Assembly (NCBI RefSeq): GCF_006711645.1
Contig: NZ_CP041249.1
Coordinates: 1 to 64,000, forward strand
Reading direction: 5' to 3'
Origin: Klebsiella electrica
GTDB taxonomy: Bacteria > Pseudomonadota > Gammaproteobacteria > Enterobacterales > Enterobacteriaceae
DNA: 64,000 nt
A model generated the notes under the pieces. The model did not search any database. It was not told where the DNA came from and saw only the letters and a program-made list of their open reading frames with translations. Shown here piece after piece: positions 26,744 to 34,403 of this stretch. Position numbers and translations under genes: made by a program. Positions within the stretch are counted from its first letter, which is position 1; the number at the start of each line of letters is the position of its first letter.

Positions 26744-27082
26744 ATGAATACCCGCCTCGTTCATTCCAAATCGTCCGTTCTGCGTACTAATGGCTTTGTG
26801 CGCAATATCCACGCCGCTAACCCGTTCGATGTTATCCGCGCCGATGTGGTGCTGGCGCGCATCGAGAAAGAGGCAGGGCGCTGCTGCGGGCTGCACTACG
26901 AGCTGTATCAGGCGCGCGTGCTGGGCGATGCGCTGGATTATCTGGACGCGCTGCCGCTGAAAGACCGCCCGGTGTTGATGGGCGCGGCGGCAAAACGCGG
27001 GTATCTGCTGACAATAGCCGAGGAAGAGCACGCGCAGGAAGCCCGTGATGTGCTGATGAGTGAACTGGCGGCAAACGAGTAG
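26744..27082 (+). CDS. Hypothetical leading-region protein behind Frpo-like copy C
   Basis: 112 residues, not recognised. ATG 26744 follows AAAAGGAAAAC. Helical, with a Cys-Cys pair (GRCCGLHYELYQARVLGDALDYLD) and an acidic C-terminus (EEEHAQEARDVLMSELAANE). First gene of the third leading-region block, so expected early in the recipient. Function unknown. Confidence 0.65.
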   Translation: MNTRLVHSKSSVLRTNGFVRNIHAANPFDVIRADVVLARIEKEAGRCCGLHYELYQARVLGDALDYLDALPLKDRPVLMGAAAKRGYLLTIAEEEHAQEARDVLMSELAANE

Positions 27083-27091
27083 ACAAACACG

Positions 27092-27114
27092 GGTGGCGGC
27101 ATGTTGCTGCCACC
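27092..27114 (+). repeat. Intercistronic hairpin
   Basis: GGTGGCGGC-atgtt-GCTGCCACC, 9-bp stem with one mismatch, followed by the GAAGGAGA ribosome binding site of the next gene. Confidence 0.6.
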
Positions 27115-27137
27115 TCTTACCCCCGAAGGAGAAAATC

Positions 27138-27485
27138 ATGCACTTACACCTCACCGAATCCTCAGCCCGTCCGGGAATGCAGGCCACCGCCGAAGCTGAG
27201 CGCGAGTACTGGCTGAGTCGCCAGAAAGCGGCGGTGAAAGCGCCCGCTGAAATCGACGTTCACGCCTTCCACGACGCGCTGGGCCTGATGTACCCGCTCA
27301 ACTGGTCAACGAGTGATAACGGCGTCTGGGAGACGTTCATGCTGCAGGAGATGGTCTGCGGTGACGTGACAGAGATTTATGCCCGCTGCGGAGCCAGATA
27401 TTTCCGGCTGCGGGATGTGTGCAACCTGAGCCATGCGAAGATTAAGACGCGCATTAAGGAGGAATTTAACCTGACGCTGAAATGA
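27138..27485 (+). CDS. Hypothetical leading-region protein
   Basis: 115 residues, not recognised. ATG 27138 is preceded by GAAGGAG. Starts MHLHLTESSARPGMQATAEAE, with a central segment WSTSDNGVWETFMLQEMVCGDVTEIYARCG that looks like a compact helical domain, and a basic C-terminus (KIKTRIKEEFNLTLK). A terminator-like hairpin follows directly. Confidence 0.65.
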   Translation: MHLHLTESSARPGMQATAEAEREYWLSRQKAAVKAPAEIDVHAFHDALGLMYPLNWSTSDNGVWETFMLQEMVCGDVTEIYARCGARYFRLRDVCNLSHAKIKTRIKEEFNLTLK

Positions 27486-27490
27486 AAAAA

Positions 27491-27506
27491 GCAGGCTTAC
27501 GCCTGC
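27491..27506. terminator. Terminator-like hairpin
   Basis: GCAGGC-ttac-GCCTGC with an A6 run before and a C/T-rich run after, directly after the preceding stop. Confidence 0.55.
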
Positions 27507-27577
27507 CCTTTCACGCCGGATTTTAACGCCTCAGAAACGATGAATCTGGCTTATCAAAATTTACAGAGGAAAAATCT

Positions 27578-27724
27578 ATGAATTTCGACCCGCAAATCGT
27601 CGCACAGGCGAACGCGTTTGTAAATGCCCTGCGCTGTGGTAAACGCGCCCGAGTTCCGGCCCTGAAGCTGGAGTACTGGCAGCAGTTTATGACTGTGGTT
27701 TACGCTGGCCTCGGCCTCGCGTGA
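27578..27724 (+). CDS. 48-residue hypothetical protein
   Basis: Short gene starting MNFDPQIVAQANAFVNAL and ending FMTVVYAGLGLA. ATG 27578 has a clear ribosome binding site (AGAGGAAAA). Helical, amphipathic, without a strong membrane segment. It sits within the third leading-region block, 92 bp after the previous gene, and a GC hairpin follows. Not recognised; it is supported by start signal and spacing more than by homology. Confidence 0.5.
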   Translation: MNFDPQIVAQANAFVNALRCGKRARVPALKLEYWQQFMTVVYAGLGLA

Positions 27725-27734
27725 TGTGAAACAC

Positions 27735-27753
27735 GCCGCCCCTTTGGGGCGGC
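27735..27753 (+). repeat. Intercistronic GC hairpin before the N-6 methylase-like gene
   Basis: GCCGCCCC-ttt-GGGGCGGC, perfect 8-bp stem, nearly the same stem as before ardA and psiB. Confidence 0.7.
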
Positions 27754-27771
27754 ATTACCTGAGATAACGTC

Positions 27772-28605
27772 ATGTCACAGCTGAGTTTTGCCGATTTTTT
27801 TAACATGGCCAGAGAAACCGCAGACAATCCCCCTGTGATTCAGGTCAGGCCGCAGGTCGTGGAAGTAGTGCCTTCTGTTCAGCGAATGATGAGTGAGCAG
27901 CACAGCCGGAGCCGCTTTATCCGCGTGTTTAAATCCACGGGCCACCACCTGGGACGCTGGGAAGTGTTCAGTGATTTTCTGTCACTTGCCGCCAGTGAAC
28001 TGGATATGGCCCGCATCAGAACGCCGGAGAGTATGGCGCACTGCCGGAAAATTTGTGCGCGATACGATGCGTCAGATATCGCGAACATGCAGGAGATGTT
28101 CTGCCTGATGGTATGCGCCCTTGAAGCGAAATTTCATGATTTTCTCGGGGCCATTTTCATGGCGCTTGAACTCGGTGATAACTTTCGCGGGCAATATTTT
28201 ACCCCGTATTCGGTCCAGTGCCTGATGGCGCGGATGCTGATGCCGGGCGTCAGGGACACTATCCGCCGGGAAGGAATAGCAACGGTCAGCGACCCGGCCT
28301 GTGGTGCCGCCGGGATGCTGATTGCGTATGCGGAGTGCCTGCTTGAAGCGGATATCAACCCTTCCATGCACATGTTTGGCAGCTGCATCGATATCGATCC
28401 GGTGGCGGCGGATATGGCCTTCATCCAGCTTTCTCTGCTGGGTATTGCCGCCGAAGTGGTTACGGGCAACACCCTGACGATGCAGTTCCGGCGGGTAAGA
28501 TACACTCCCGTGTACTATCTCAATGACTTTGAAAAACGGCTGGCTGACCTGAACCGGTTCAGGGCGATGCGGGACTTTATACGCGGGATACAGGAGGCTG
28601 CGTAA
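27772..28605 (+). CDS. N-6 DNA methylase-like protein lacking a visible catalytic NPPY motif
   Basis: 277 residues related to HsdM-type adenine methylases. The region before motif I is conserved (GQYFTPYSVQCLMARML, about 143-159), and the SAM-binding motif is VSDPACGAAGMLIAYAE (about 170-186), followed by an acidic motif II-like IDIDPVAADMA. The catalytic NPP(Y/F) that should follow is not present; the chain ends about 70 residues later. It may bind SAM or DNA without methylating, for example as a decoy or antirestriction factor, or be a shortened relic. It is the last gene of the third leading-region block. Confidence 0.78.
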   Translation: MSQLSFADFFNMARETADNPPVIQVRPQVVEVVPSVQRMMSEQHSRSRFIRVFKSTGHHLGRWEVFSDFLSLAASELDMARIRTPESMAHCRKICARYDASDIANMQEMFCLMVCALEAKFHDFLGAIFMALELGDNFRGQYFTPYSVQCLMARMLMPGVRDTIRREGIATVSDPACGAAGMLIAYAECLLEADINPSMHMFGSCIDIDPVAADMAFIQLSLLGIAAEVVTGNTLTMQFRRVRYTPVYYLNDFEKRLADLNRFRAMRDFIRGIQEAA

Positions 28606-29230
28606 ATAACCGGAAGGGCAGGGGATAACCTGCCCGACTGCGGAAAAAAGGCCGCGCACCTGCGGTGCAGACTAATACCGGCTGCGCTACACGCCGCCCG
28701 CATTAGTCCGTCGCGGGTTTCTCTCTTCAGTATTATTTATTTGTCACTGTTATATTTCATCCGGCATCCTGCTGTTTATCTCTTCTGGTATTTATCCTTT
28801 GCACTGAAAATAATAAATACTGGTCCGGGCGTCGTCCCTGCGGGACACGGCTGTCGTGAACAGAGCCAGCAAGCTGTCTCTGCCCTGTCGGGCTTCCATC
28901 CTGACGCAAATTCAGAATCGCGCTTGCTGCATCCTTATCAGGATGCGCCGCTTTCACCGTGGCGATAAATACACGCCACTCTGATGGCCGGAACGTGAAT
29001 TCGATAAAGACCGAATTGACGCTCCGGGTTGTGTGCATGCTCAGCCCCGCGCTATATCGCCCGACATCACCTTTTCGCGGAGGGCGGCTTTTAGCATCCG
29101 CCGTGGTAAAAATAAAGGGGTGTATAAACGCTCCGCGCCCCTTTATTTTCTCCCCGTCGGCTGCAAATTGCCCTTTGCCGCTCAGTGATGAAGTCGAACG
29201 ATTTAATAATCCGCAAAGGAGAGATTCAGC
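28606..29230 (+). promoter_or_regulatory. Non-coding leader before the second ardB-like gene, distantly Frpo-like
   Basis: 625 bp without a supported gene. It begins with a pyrimidine-rich piece (GTTTCTCTCTTCAG near 28718) and holds GCTGCATCC-TTATCA-GGATGC at about 28927-28947, a close match to the GCATCC/GGATGC stem of the three Frpo-like copies. A hairpin-prone GGGGTGTATAAACGC / GCGCCCC pair lies near 29116-29141. It appears to be a diverged fourth member. Confidence 0.45.
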
Positions 29231-29773
29231 ATGCACACAATGAACGTCAACACCAACGTCAACACCGCCACTCGTGAATCAGACGAACAATTTAAAACAG
29301 ACAAATATCTGCGTTATGCCGTCACCGATGGCGATGAACGTCTGGATTTTATCCCGGCCCTCTTTTTTACACCGTCAGCCGATAATATGGCAGCGAGCTG
29401 GTTACGCCAGCATTCGGATTATGATGGCGGATTCTGGTCTTACTGGATTATTCCGCAGGGTGTCGGCGGGAATATTACACCGAACCGCATTCAGTTCATC
29501 ACCACGCAGACCGGGTACATTGCGCCGGAAGGAAAACAGTCTTACAGGATGCGCATCCCCGGAAATTATTTTGACGGTGATGTCAGCGCCGATGCAGCAG
29601 GAATTATTGCCACGCTGACGATAATGAACTGGCTGTCGTGGCAGGTGGCGGATATGGGGCCGGAATATGCCCGCGTCTGTAAACATCTGGTTTCCCGTCA
29701 GGATGCGCTGAAAGATTATATCAGCATTATTCATCATCCCGAACGGCATTTAATCTGGCGGGCGATTGATTAA
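29231..29773 (+). CDS. Second antirestriction protein of the ArdB/KlcA family
   Basis: 180 residues. After a Thr/Asn-rich start (NVNTNVNTATRES) the ArdB/KlcA pattern follows: ERLDFIPALFF, then FWSYWIIPQGVGGNITPNRIQF and DVSADAAGIIATLTIMNWL. It is related to the protein at 7072-7500 but clearly diverged. ATG 29231 is preceded by AAAGGAGAG. It is the gene nearest oriT on the leading side apart from the opposite-strand transglycosylase, so it is among the first to enter the recipient. Expected role: relief of type I restriction. Confidence 0.87.
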   Translation: MHTMNVNTNVNTATRESDEQFKTDKYLRYAVTDGDERLDFIPALFFTPSADNMAASWLRQHSDYDGGFWSYWIIPQGVGGNITPNRIQFITTQTGYIAPEGKQSYRMRIPGNYFDGDVSADAAGIIATLTIMNWLSWQVADMGPEYARVCKHLVSRQDALKDYISIIHHPERHLIWRAID

Positions 29774-29787
29774 TCATACATCTGAAA

Positions 29788-29814
29788 AAAAGACCTCATT
29801 CATGAGGTCTTTCG
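29788..29814. terminator. Bidirectional terminator between ardB-like gene and gene X
   Basis: AAAGACCTCAT-tc-ATGAGGTCTTT stem with an A-run on the left and CGTTTTT on the right; serves the two convergent genes and overlaps the transglycosylase stop. Confidence 0.85.
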
Positions 29815-30290
29815 TTTTTAACAGCCCGGGATTGTCCCGCGTTTTTATTTGCCTTGATGGCCCGATAGACAGCTTCAATCTTTCTCGCATATGCCAGTCG
29901 CCGCATCGCCTGTCTGTCCGTTCTGCGGAATCCCGCGTTGTAGGCACCGACCGCCTCCCAGCTGACGCCCCACTTCTTAAACGCCAGCGCCAGATAATAC
30001 GCACCGGTATAAATATTCAGGCAGGCATCCGTCAGAAGATGTTCCGGTTTAATACCGAACTCCGATAACCGGGCATGGTGCTGCGAATCGATTTGCATCA
30101 GTCCGGCACCGTATCCTGTTCCGGGATTTTTTCCGACAGCATCCACCACCCATTTCGATTCCTGCCATGAAATAGCCCGGAGCAGATCCGGATCAATCCG
30201 GTAATCCCGTCCCGCCAGATCAAAACAATCCGTGGCCCATGCATGCGTGGATATTAATAGCAGGGCAGCAAACGCCAGTTTTTTTCTCAA
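29796..30290 (-). CDS. Lytic transglycosylase (F gene X / orf169, VirB1 type)
   Basis: Periplasmic muramidase that opens peptidoglycan for the transfer apparatus. The 164-residue protein has a signal peptide ([19 protein letters not shown]) and the SLT domain with its catalytic Glu in SWQESKW (near residue 49), then [15 protein letters not shown] and [11 protein letters not shown]. Its position beside oriT, transcribed away from it, is conserved in F-like plasmids. Confidence 0.93.
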   Translation of the reverse strand: MRKKLAFAALLLISTHAWATDCFDLAGRDYRIDPDLLRAISWQESKWVVDAVGKNPGTGYGAGLMQIDSQHHARLSEFGIKPEHLLTDACLNIYTGAYYLALAFKKWGVSWEAVGAYNAGFRRTDRQAMRRLAYARKIEAVYRAIKANKNAGQSRAVKNERPHE

Positions 30291-30349
30291 AAGACTCCCT
30301 CCGGGCCGATTCCTGTAAATACGTTAACCCAGACCAGAACCAGACTCAA

Positions 30350-30716
30350 CAAATATGCACTCCTCACCACAAAATCACCACACACTACGCAAAATTGAAA
30401 TTTTGCAGATTTGTATTTTAGAACATGCAGTTATGAAAATAATAATGTGCAGTACATTATTTTAATGTGTAAAAGCGATTCGTATACGAATCTAAGGAGA
30501 GTCGTTAGTGAATTGCTCGCGATTCGGTAGAGACTATTTTTTTGAAAAACATTTATTTGCAAGCACCATGAATCTATATTAGATTCGTCAAAGAATGGAT
30601 GGTGATTCGTGATGGGAGTCGTCATTTTATTGTGGTGAATCTAGTTGTGAATCGCACGAAAATGCATGGTTTTAGAATTAAGGTATTTGATTTGCATGTG
30701 AAGGTAAATAAGAGGG
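30350..30716. other. oriT: Origin of transfer, F-like
   Basis: The stretch CTCACCACAAAATCACCACA (30363-30382) aligns with F oriT around nic. By that alignment the bottom strand is cut as GTGT/GGTG, between 30379 and 30380. Next comes the inverted repeat GCAAAATT-ga-AATTTTGC (30389-30406) followed by AGATTTG, as in F. Then come AT-rich IHF/TraY-type sequences (GACTATTTTTTTGAAAAACATT, about 30532-30552, matching F) and a cluster of GANTC motifs, including GATTCGTATACGAATC (30477-30492), that are probable TraM sites. The leading region lies to the left. Confidence 0.88.
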
Positions 30717-30719
30717 GAT

Positions 30720-31109
30720 ATGGCGAAAATCCAGGTTTACGTTAATGACAATGTTTCAGAAAAAATCAATGCGATTGCAGTTCAGAGACGTGCGGAAGGG
30801 GCTAAAGAGAAAGATATTAGCTATTCCAGTATTGCATCTATGTTGCTTGAGCTTGGTTTGCGTGTCTATGAAGCCCAGTTGGAACGAAAAGAATCAGGGT
30901 TTAATCAGATGGCGTTCAACAGAGCTCTGCTTGAAAGCATGGTAAAAACACAGTTTACGGTAAATAAAGTTCTGGGGATAGAATGTCTGAGTCCTCATGT
31001 TAAAGATGATCCCAGGTGGCAATGGAAGGGTATGGTTCAAAATATCCAGGATGATGTTCAGGAAGTTATGCACACATTCTTTCCTGATGCGCAGGAGGAA
31101 GCGGAGTAA
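30720..31109 (+). CDS. traM: Relaxosome protein TraM
   Basis: Binds GANTC sites in oriT and contacts the TraD C-terminus to bring the relaxosome to the secretion channel. The 129 residues match TraM: ribbon-helix-helix N-terminus (AKIQVYVNDNVSEKINAIA), then SSIASMLLELGLRVYEAQ and the tetramerisation domain (LLESMVKTQFTVNKVLGIECLSP). Start ATG 30720 follows AGAGGGGAT. The oriT GANTC cluster ends just upstream, which suggests autoregulation as in F. Confidence 0.96.
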   Translation: MAKIQVYVNDNVSEKINAIAVQRRAEGAKEKDISYSSIASMLLELGLRVYEAQLERKESGFNQMAFNRALLESMVKTQFTVNKVLGIECLSPHVKDDPRWQWKGMVQNIQDDVQEVMHTFFPDAQEEAE

Positions 31110-31276
31110 TAGCATCAGAATTTTCGTATAGAGTGTCTTGTTGAATTGAATTTGAGTTTTCTTTATTTAAAGTGAACGATTATTCTTTTCTTCTTTAATT
31201 ATTCAGGATAAAGATCTGGCTTTATTGGATGACTTTATAGGTGCAGGGTTTTATAATTTATAGGCAGTTTAAAATT

Positions 31277-31355
31277 TGAGAAACATTGGTGTAGAGAGAT
31301 AGACCCTCTCTACACCAACTATCCATAGAAACCTTCTAAGGAGGCACCTATGTGT
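31277..31355 (-). ncRNA. finP: FinP antisense RNA of traJ
   Basis: On the minus strand opposite the traJ leader. A perfect 13-bp stem (31286-31298 with 31306-31318, 7-nt loop) corresponds to FinP stem-loop II. The region toward the traJ start, complementary to the traJ ribosome binding site (AAGGAGGCACC), corresponds to stem-loop I (TTCTATGGATAG resembles R100/F FinP). FinP with FinO represses TraJ translation. finO is outside the window. Ends are approximate. Confidence 0.7.
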
Positions 31356-32054
31356 GCGATGGATCGTAGTGGTGATGACACCTTAAGTCAATCGGTAAGG
31401 GATGCTCTTTCTCACATAAAAGCACTGTATCATGCTTCTCCAGTATCCGTTTGTGTCAGAAATGACCGCCATGAAACGGTATATTCTAATGATTCATTTC
31501 AGCAAGTTTATGATTTTTTCCAGACTGAAACTGATAATACTTTATTTGATGTAGGTGAAGTTAAGTTAGAGTACGTTCTCTCTCAATTTGAATTTGATTG
31601 CATGTCTTTAGGTAAAGGTTGTGTGTTATGTAAAAACTTCTCTTGCGGCAAATACAATTTCCAGGTGCGCATGGAATGTATCTTTATTGAAGGTGAGTGT
31701 ATCTATGTTTTGTGGCAAATTAATTTGTTAATTCAGATTCCTCTATCGAACAAATTGGTTAAATCAAAAACTCAATTGAAAGATGATATCGATTTTGAGG
31801 TGGTGATTTCAAAAATCCCCACTAGAAATCTAGAGTCATTATCATTTTCTATCTTAGGGTTTACATATATGGAAGCTGCAGTCTATGTGGAACTTCCAGC
31901 TTCAACTGTAAGGAAAAGGGTTGAAAAATCTCGGGAGATAATTAAAGAGGTCTTCCCATCCTATGAAATTTTCATTAAGTACATATATAAAACTAAAAGA
32001 ATATTTTTCTTTGTGGATTATGTTTCCGAAAAAATAAGTGTTAAAAAAGTGTAA
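31350..32054 (+). CDS. traJ: Transfer operon activator TraJ
   Basis: Activates the main tra promoter upstream of traY, countering H-NS. The 234-residue protein has an N-terminal PAS-like domain (about 25-130; HASPVSVCVRNDRHETVYSND) and a C-terminal helix-turn-helix (FTYMEAAVYVELPASTVRKR, about 172-191). The ATG at 31350 has a strong AAGGAGG site that would be covered by FinP. TraJ diverges greatly between F-like plasmids; size, position and fold support the call. Confidence 0.9.
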   Translation: MCAMDRSGDDTLSQSVRDALSHIKALYHASPVSVCVRNDRHETVYSNDSFQQVYDFFQTETDNTLFDVGEVKLEYVLSQFEFDCMSLGKGCVLCKNFSCGKYNFQVRMECIFIEGECIYVLWQINLLIQIPLSNKLVKSKTQLKDDIDFEVVISKIPTRNLESLSFSILGFTYMEAAVYVELPASTVRKRVEKSREIIKEVFPSYEIFIKYIYKTKRIFFFVDYVSEKISVKKV

Positions 32055-32138
32055 ATAAAAGAGGGGAGTTTCTACCCTTCCATTCATATGGGTATCTGTG
32101 TAATGATTTGTCTAACAGATTTCTTGACGGAGAATTTC

Positions 32139-32339
32139 ATGTCAAACAGATATCCCAGTAACGGAAACAAAACTCTTGTTTCCGTTTACCTTGATGATGC
32201 CACTCATGATGTTTTAGTTAGTGCCAAGAATCGGAGTGGCAGAACTAAATCAACTGAAGTAGCGATGCGTCTTAAAGATCATCTCAGACGCTTCCCAAAC
32301 TATATTTTTTCTGAGCAACTCGATGAAGGAGGTAAGTAA
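32139..32339 (+). CDS. traY: Relaxosome protein TraY (ribbon-helix-helix)
   Basis: Binds oriT and the tra promoter, bends DNA and stimulates TraI nicking. The 66-residue protein from ATG 32139 (ACGGAGAA upstream) is a single RHH unit: TLVSVYLDDATHDVLVSAKNRSGRTKSTEVAMRL. F TraY has two such units, whereas R1/R100-type TraY has one, so this follows the latter form. The main tra promoter should lie in the 84 bp between traJ and traY. First gene of the long tra operon. Confidence 0.9.
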   Translation: MSNRYPSNGNKTLVSVYLDDATHDVLVSAKNRSGRTKSTEVAMRLKDHLRRFPNYIFSEQLDEGGK

Positions 32340-32409
32340 CAAACTAATTGATTATGAGCAGATGTGGATTTTTTAACTAACGTATACATTCTCTTTAAAG
32401 GAAATAAAT

Positions 32410-32778
32410 ATGAATGCTGTATTAAGTGTTCAGGGAAATGCTTTCTCTGAAGAAACCAAACCGTCTTTTCTGCCACGCGTTTTCAATAAAAAGACAGCGC
32501 TGAAAGTGACCAAGGCTGCGCTGCCGTTGGCAGTTCTGGCATCGTTCTTCCCGGACGTTGCTATGGCCACCACCACCGCAACAGACCTGATGAAATCCGG
32601 TGATACCACCGTGAAAGGCACCTTCGGCAAGTCTTCCAGCGTGGTCAAATGGGTTGTTCTGGCTGAAGTTATCGCGGGCGGCATCATGTATATGATGACC
32701 AAAAACGTGAAGTTCCTGTTTGGCTTCGCCATCATTTCGACCTTTATTACCGTCGGTATGTCGGTCGCAGGTTACTAA
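32410..32778 (+). CDS. traA: F-type pilin precursor TraA
   Basis: 122-residue propilin. The long leader ends AMA at residue 53; the mature pilin would be 69 residues starting [17 protein letters not shown]. The mature part closely follows F pilin ([16 protein letters not shown] and [18 protein letters not shown]). It has two membrane segments. Processing needs TraQ (48296-48532) as chaperone and host LepB. The N-terminal acetylase TraX is outside the window. AAGGAAAT precedes the start. Confidence 0.97.
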   Translation: MNAVLSVQGNAFSEETKPSFLPRVFNKKTALKVTKAALPLAVLASFFPDVAMATTTATDLMKSGDTTVKGTFGKSSSVVKWVVLAEVIAGGIMYMMTKNVKFLFGFAIISTFITVGMSVAGY

Positions 32779-32791
32779 CAGGATAAAGGTG

Positions 32792-33097
32792 ATGACGGGA
32801 GACGAATTAAAGAAATACCGTTTCCCGGAAACACTGACAAACCAGTCCCGCTGGTTTGGTTTATATCTCGATGAGCTTATCCCGGCCGTCATTTGCCTCG
32901 GCTGGGGTTTCTGGACCAGTAAGTTCCTCTTTGGTATAGCTGCAGCGGTACTGGTTTTCTGGGGTATTAAGAAACTCAAAAAAGGGCGGGGCAGTACCTG
33001 GTTGCGCGACCTTATTTACTGGTATCTGCCGACATCCCTTCTTAAAGGATTTTTTCACGATATCCCGGACTCCTGTTTCCGGCAGTGGATTAAATAA
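32792..33097 (+). CDS. traL: Pilus assembly protein TraL
   Basis: 101-residue inner-membrane component of the F-type secretion system (VirB3-like). Pattern [24 protein letters not shown] then two hydrophobic segments ([29 protein letters not shown]) and [20 protein letters not shown] 32792 follows GATAAAGGTG; this start removes 24 residues of a longer open frame that would overlap traA. Confidence 0.94.
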   Translation: MTGDELKKYRFPETLTNQSRWFGLYLDELIPAVICLGWGFWTSKFLFGIAAAVLVFWGIKKLKKGRGSTWLRDLIYWYLPTSLLKGFFHDIPDSCFRQWIK

Positions 33098-33115
33098 AAC
33101 AGTGGGGAATAACAC

Positions 33116-33682
33116 ATGGAACATGGCGCCCGACTCAGCACCTCGCGTGTCATTGCGCTGGGATATATCTGTATGGGGACAGTCCTTCTTCTCAGTCTGT
33201 CTACCAATATCATTCTGGGGATTAATAACTACCGCCTTCAGAACGAACAGAAGGTGGCGGTTACTCCCATGCTGTTCAATGCGCCTTTCGCTGTTTCTCA
33301 GAATCAGGCGGACGCTTCTTATCTTGAACAACTGGGCATGAGCTTTATTGCATTACGTCTGAATGTCACGCCGGAAACGGTCGACGCCCAGCATCAACAA
33401 CTGCTCCGGTATGTATTACCTGCCTCACAGAACAGTCTTAAGGTCCAGCTGGCTGAAGATGCGAAGCGGATAAAAGACAATAACGTGAACTCCACTTTTT
33501 ATATGACGTCTGTTCGTGCGTATCCGGCAGAAAATCGGGTGGATTACCGTGGAGAACTGAAAACCTGGATAGGGGATTCTGCGCCCTACAGTGAAATTAA
33601 AAGTTACGTCCTGCAGTTTAATCGTGTTGATGGTGTCAGCTGGCTGGCGCGTTTTGGAGAAATAAATAATGAAAAAAATTAA
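33116..33682 (+). CDS. traE: Pilus assembly protein TraE
   Basis: 188 residues, the same length as F TraE (VirB5/VirB8-like periplasmic scaffold). One N-terminal membrane segment ([22 protein letters not shown]) and a periplasmic domain ([23 protein letters not shown]). It starts 18 bp after traL and its stop overlaps the traK start by 14 nt. Confidence 0.95.
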   Translation: MEHGARLSTSRVIALGYICMGTVLLLSLSTNIILGINNYRLQNEQKVAVTPMLFNAPFAVSQNQADASYLEQLGMSFIALRLNVTPETVDAQHQQLLRYVLPASQNSLKVQLAEDAKRIKDNNVNSTFYMTSVRAYPAENRVDYRGELKTWIGDSAPYSEIKSYVLQFNRVDGVSWLARFGEINNEKN

Positions 33683-34403
33683 CCCGTTATTTATCTCCGG
33701 TTGCCTGTTTTTTTCGCTACCTGCGATATCGGCTACCCTCAGCGGTACGCTGGCTCCGACTGTTGTACCCCTGGCCAACGGCGGACAGGCAAACATCGCT
33801 GTCAGCAACACAGACCCAAACCTCTTCACGGTACCAGGAGACCGGATCACCGCCATTAACAGTCTGGATGGCGGGCTGACGAACCAGGAGCAGACCGACA
33901 GTGGCGGTGCGATCCTTGCTACGGTCAGCAAGAAACCATTCACGTTTATTGTGGAAACAGAGCGCGGCCTCAACTTTTCTGTCCGTGCGGTGCCGCGTGC
34001 CGGAGTGGGCCGGACTATCCAGCTGGTATCCGAGCTCACTGGCACGCCCGGGCCGGCTAAATCATGGGAGGAATCCAACCCGTATGAAAGCGTTCTTGTT
34101 TCGCTGAACCGCGCTGTTCGCCAGGGTCAGATCCCTGATGAATACCAGTCCATCCCTGTCACATCAGAAGTGTTATCCGTGCCTGCCGGCCTTCGCGCCA
34201 CGGCGGCCCGGGTCTGGACCGGTCACCATCTTAAAGTTGTTCTGTACAACGTTGAAAATGTAACGCTGTCGGCGCGAAACATCCGGGAAAGCGATTTCTG
34301 GCAGGCGGGAACGCGCGCCATCATGCTCAGTGGCTCCGCGAGTCAGCTGGTTGGCGGTGGTCGCATGCAGGTCTGGATCACCACGGCAGAGGAGTCACGT
34401 TGA
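33669..34403 (+). CDS. traK: Secretin-like outer-membrane core protein TraK
   Basis: 244 residues, VirB9-like, forming the outer-membrane core with TraB and TraV. Signal peptide [22 protein letters not shown], then a beta-rich periplasmic protein ([39 protein letters not shown]). The last base of its stop is the first base of the traB ATG. Confidence 0.95.
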   Translation: MKKINPLFISGCLFFSLPAISATLSGTLAPTVVPLANGGQANIAVSNTDPNLFTVPGDRITAINSLDGGLTNQEQTDSGGAILATVSKKPFTFIVETERGLNFSVRAVPRAGVGRTIQLVSELTGTPGPAKSWEESNPYESVLVSLNRAVRQGQIPDEYQSIPVTSEVLSVPAGLRATAARVWTGHHLKVVLYNVENVTLSARNIRESDFWQAGTRAIMLSGSASQLVGGGRMQVWITTAEESR

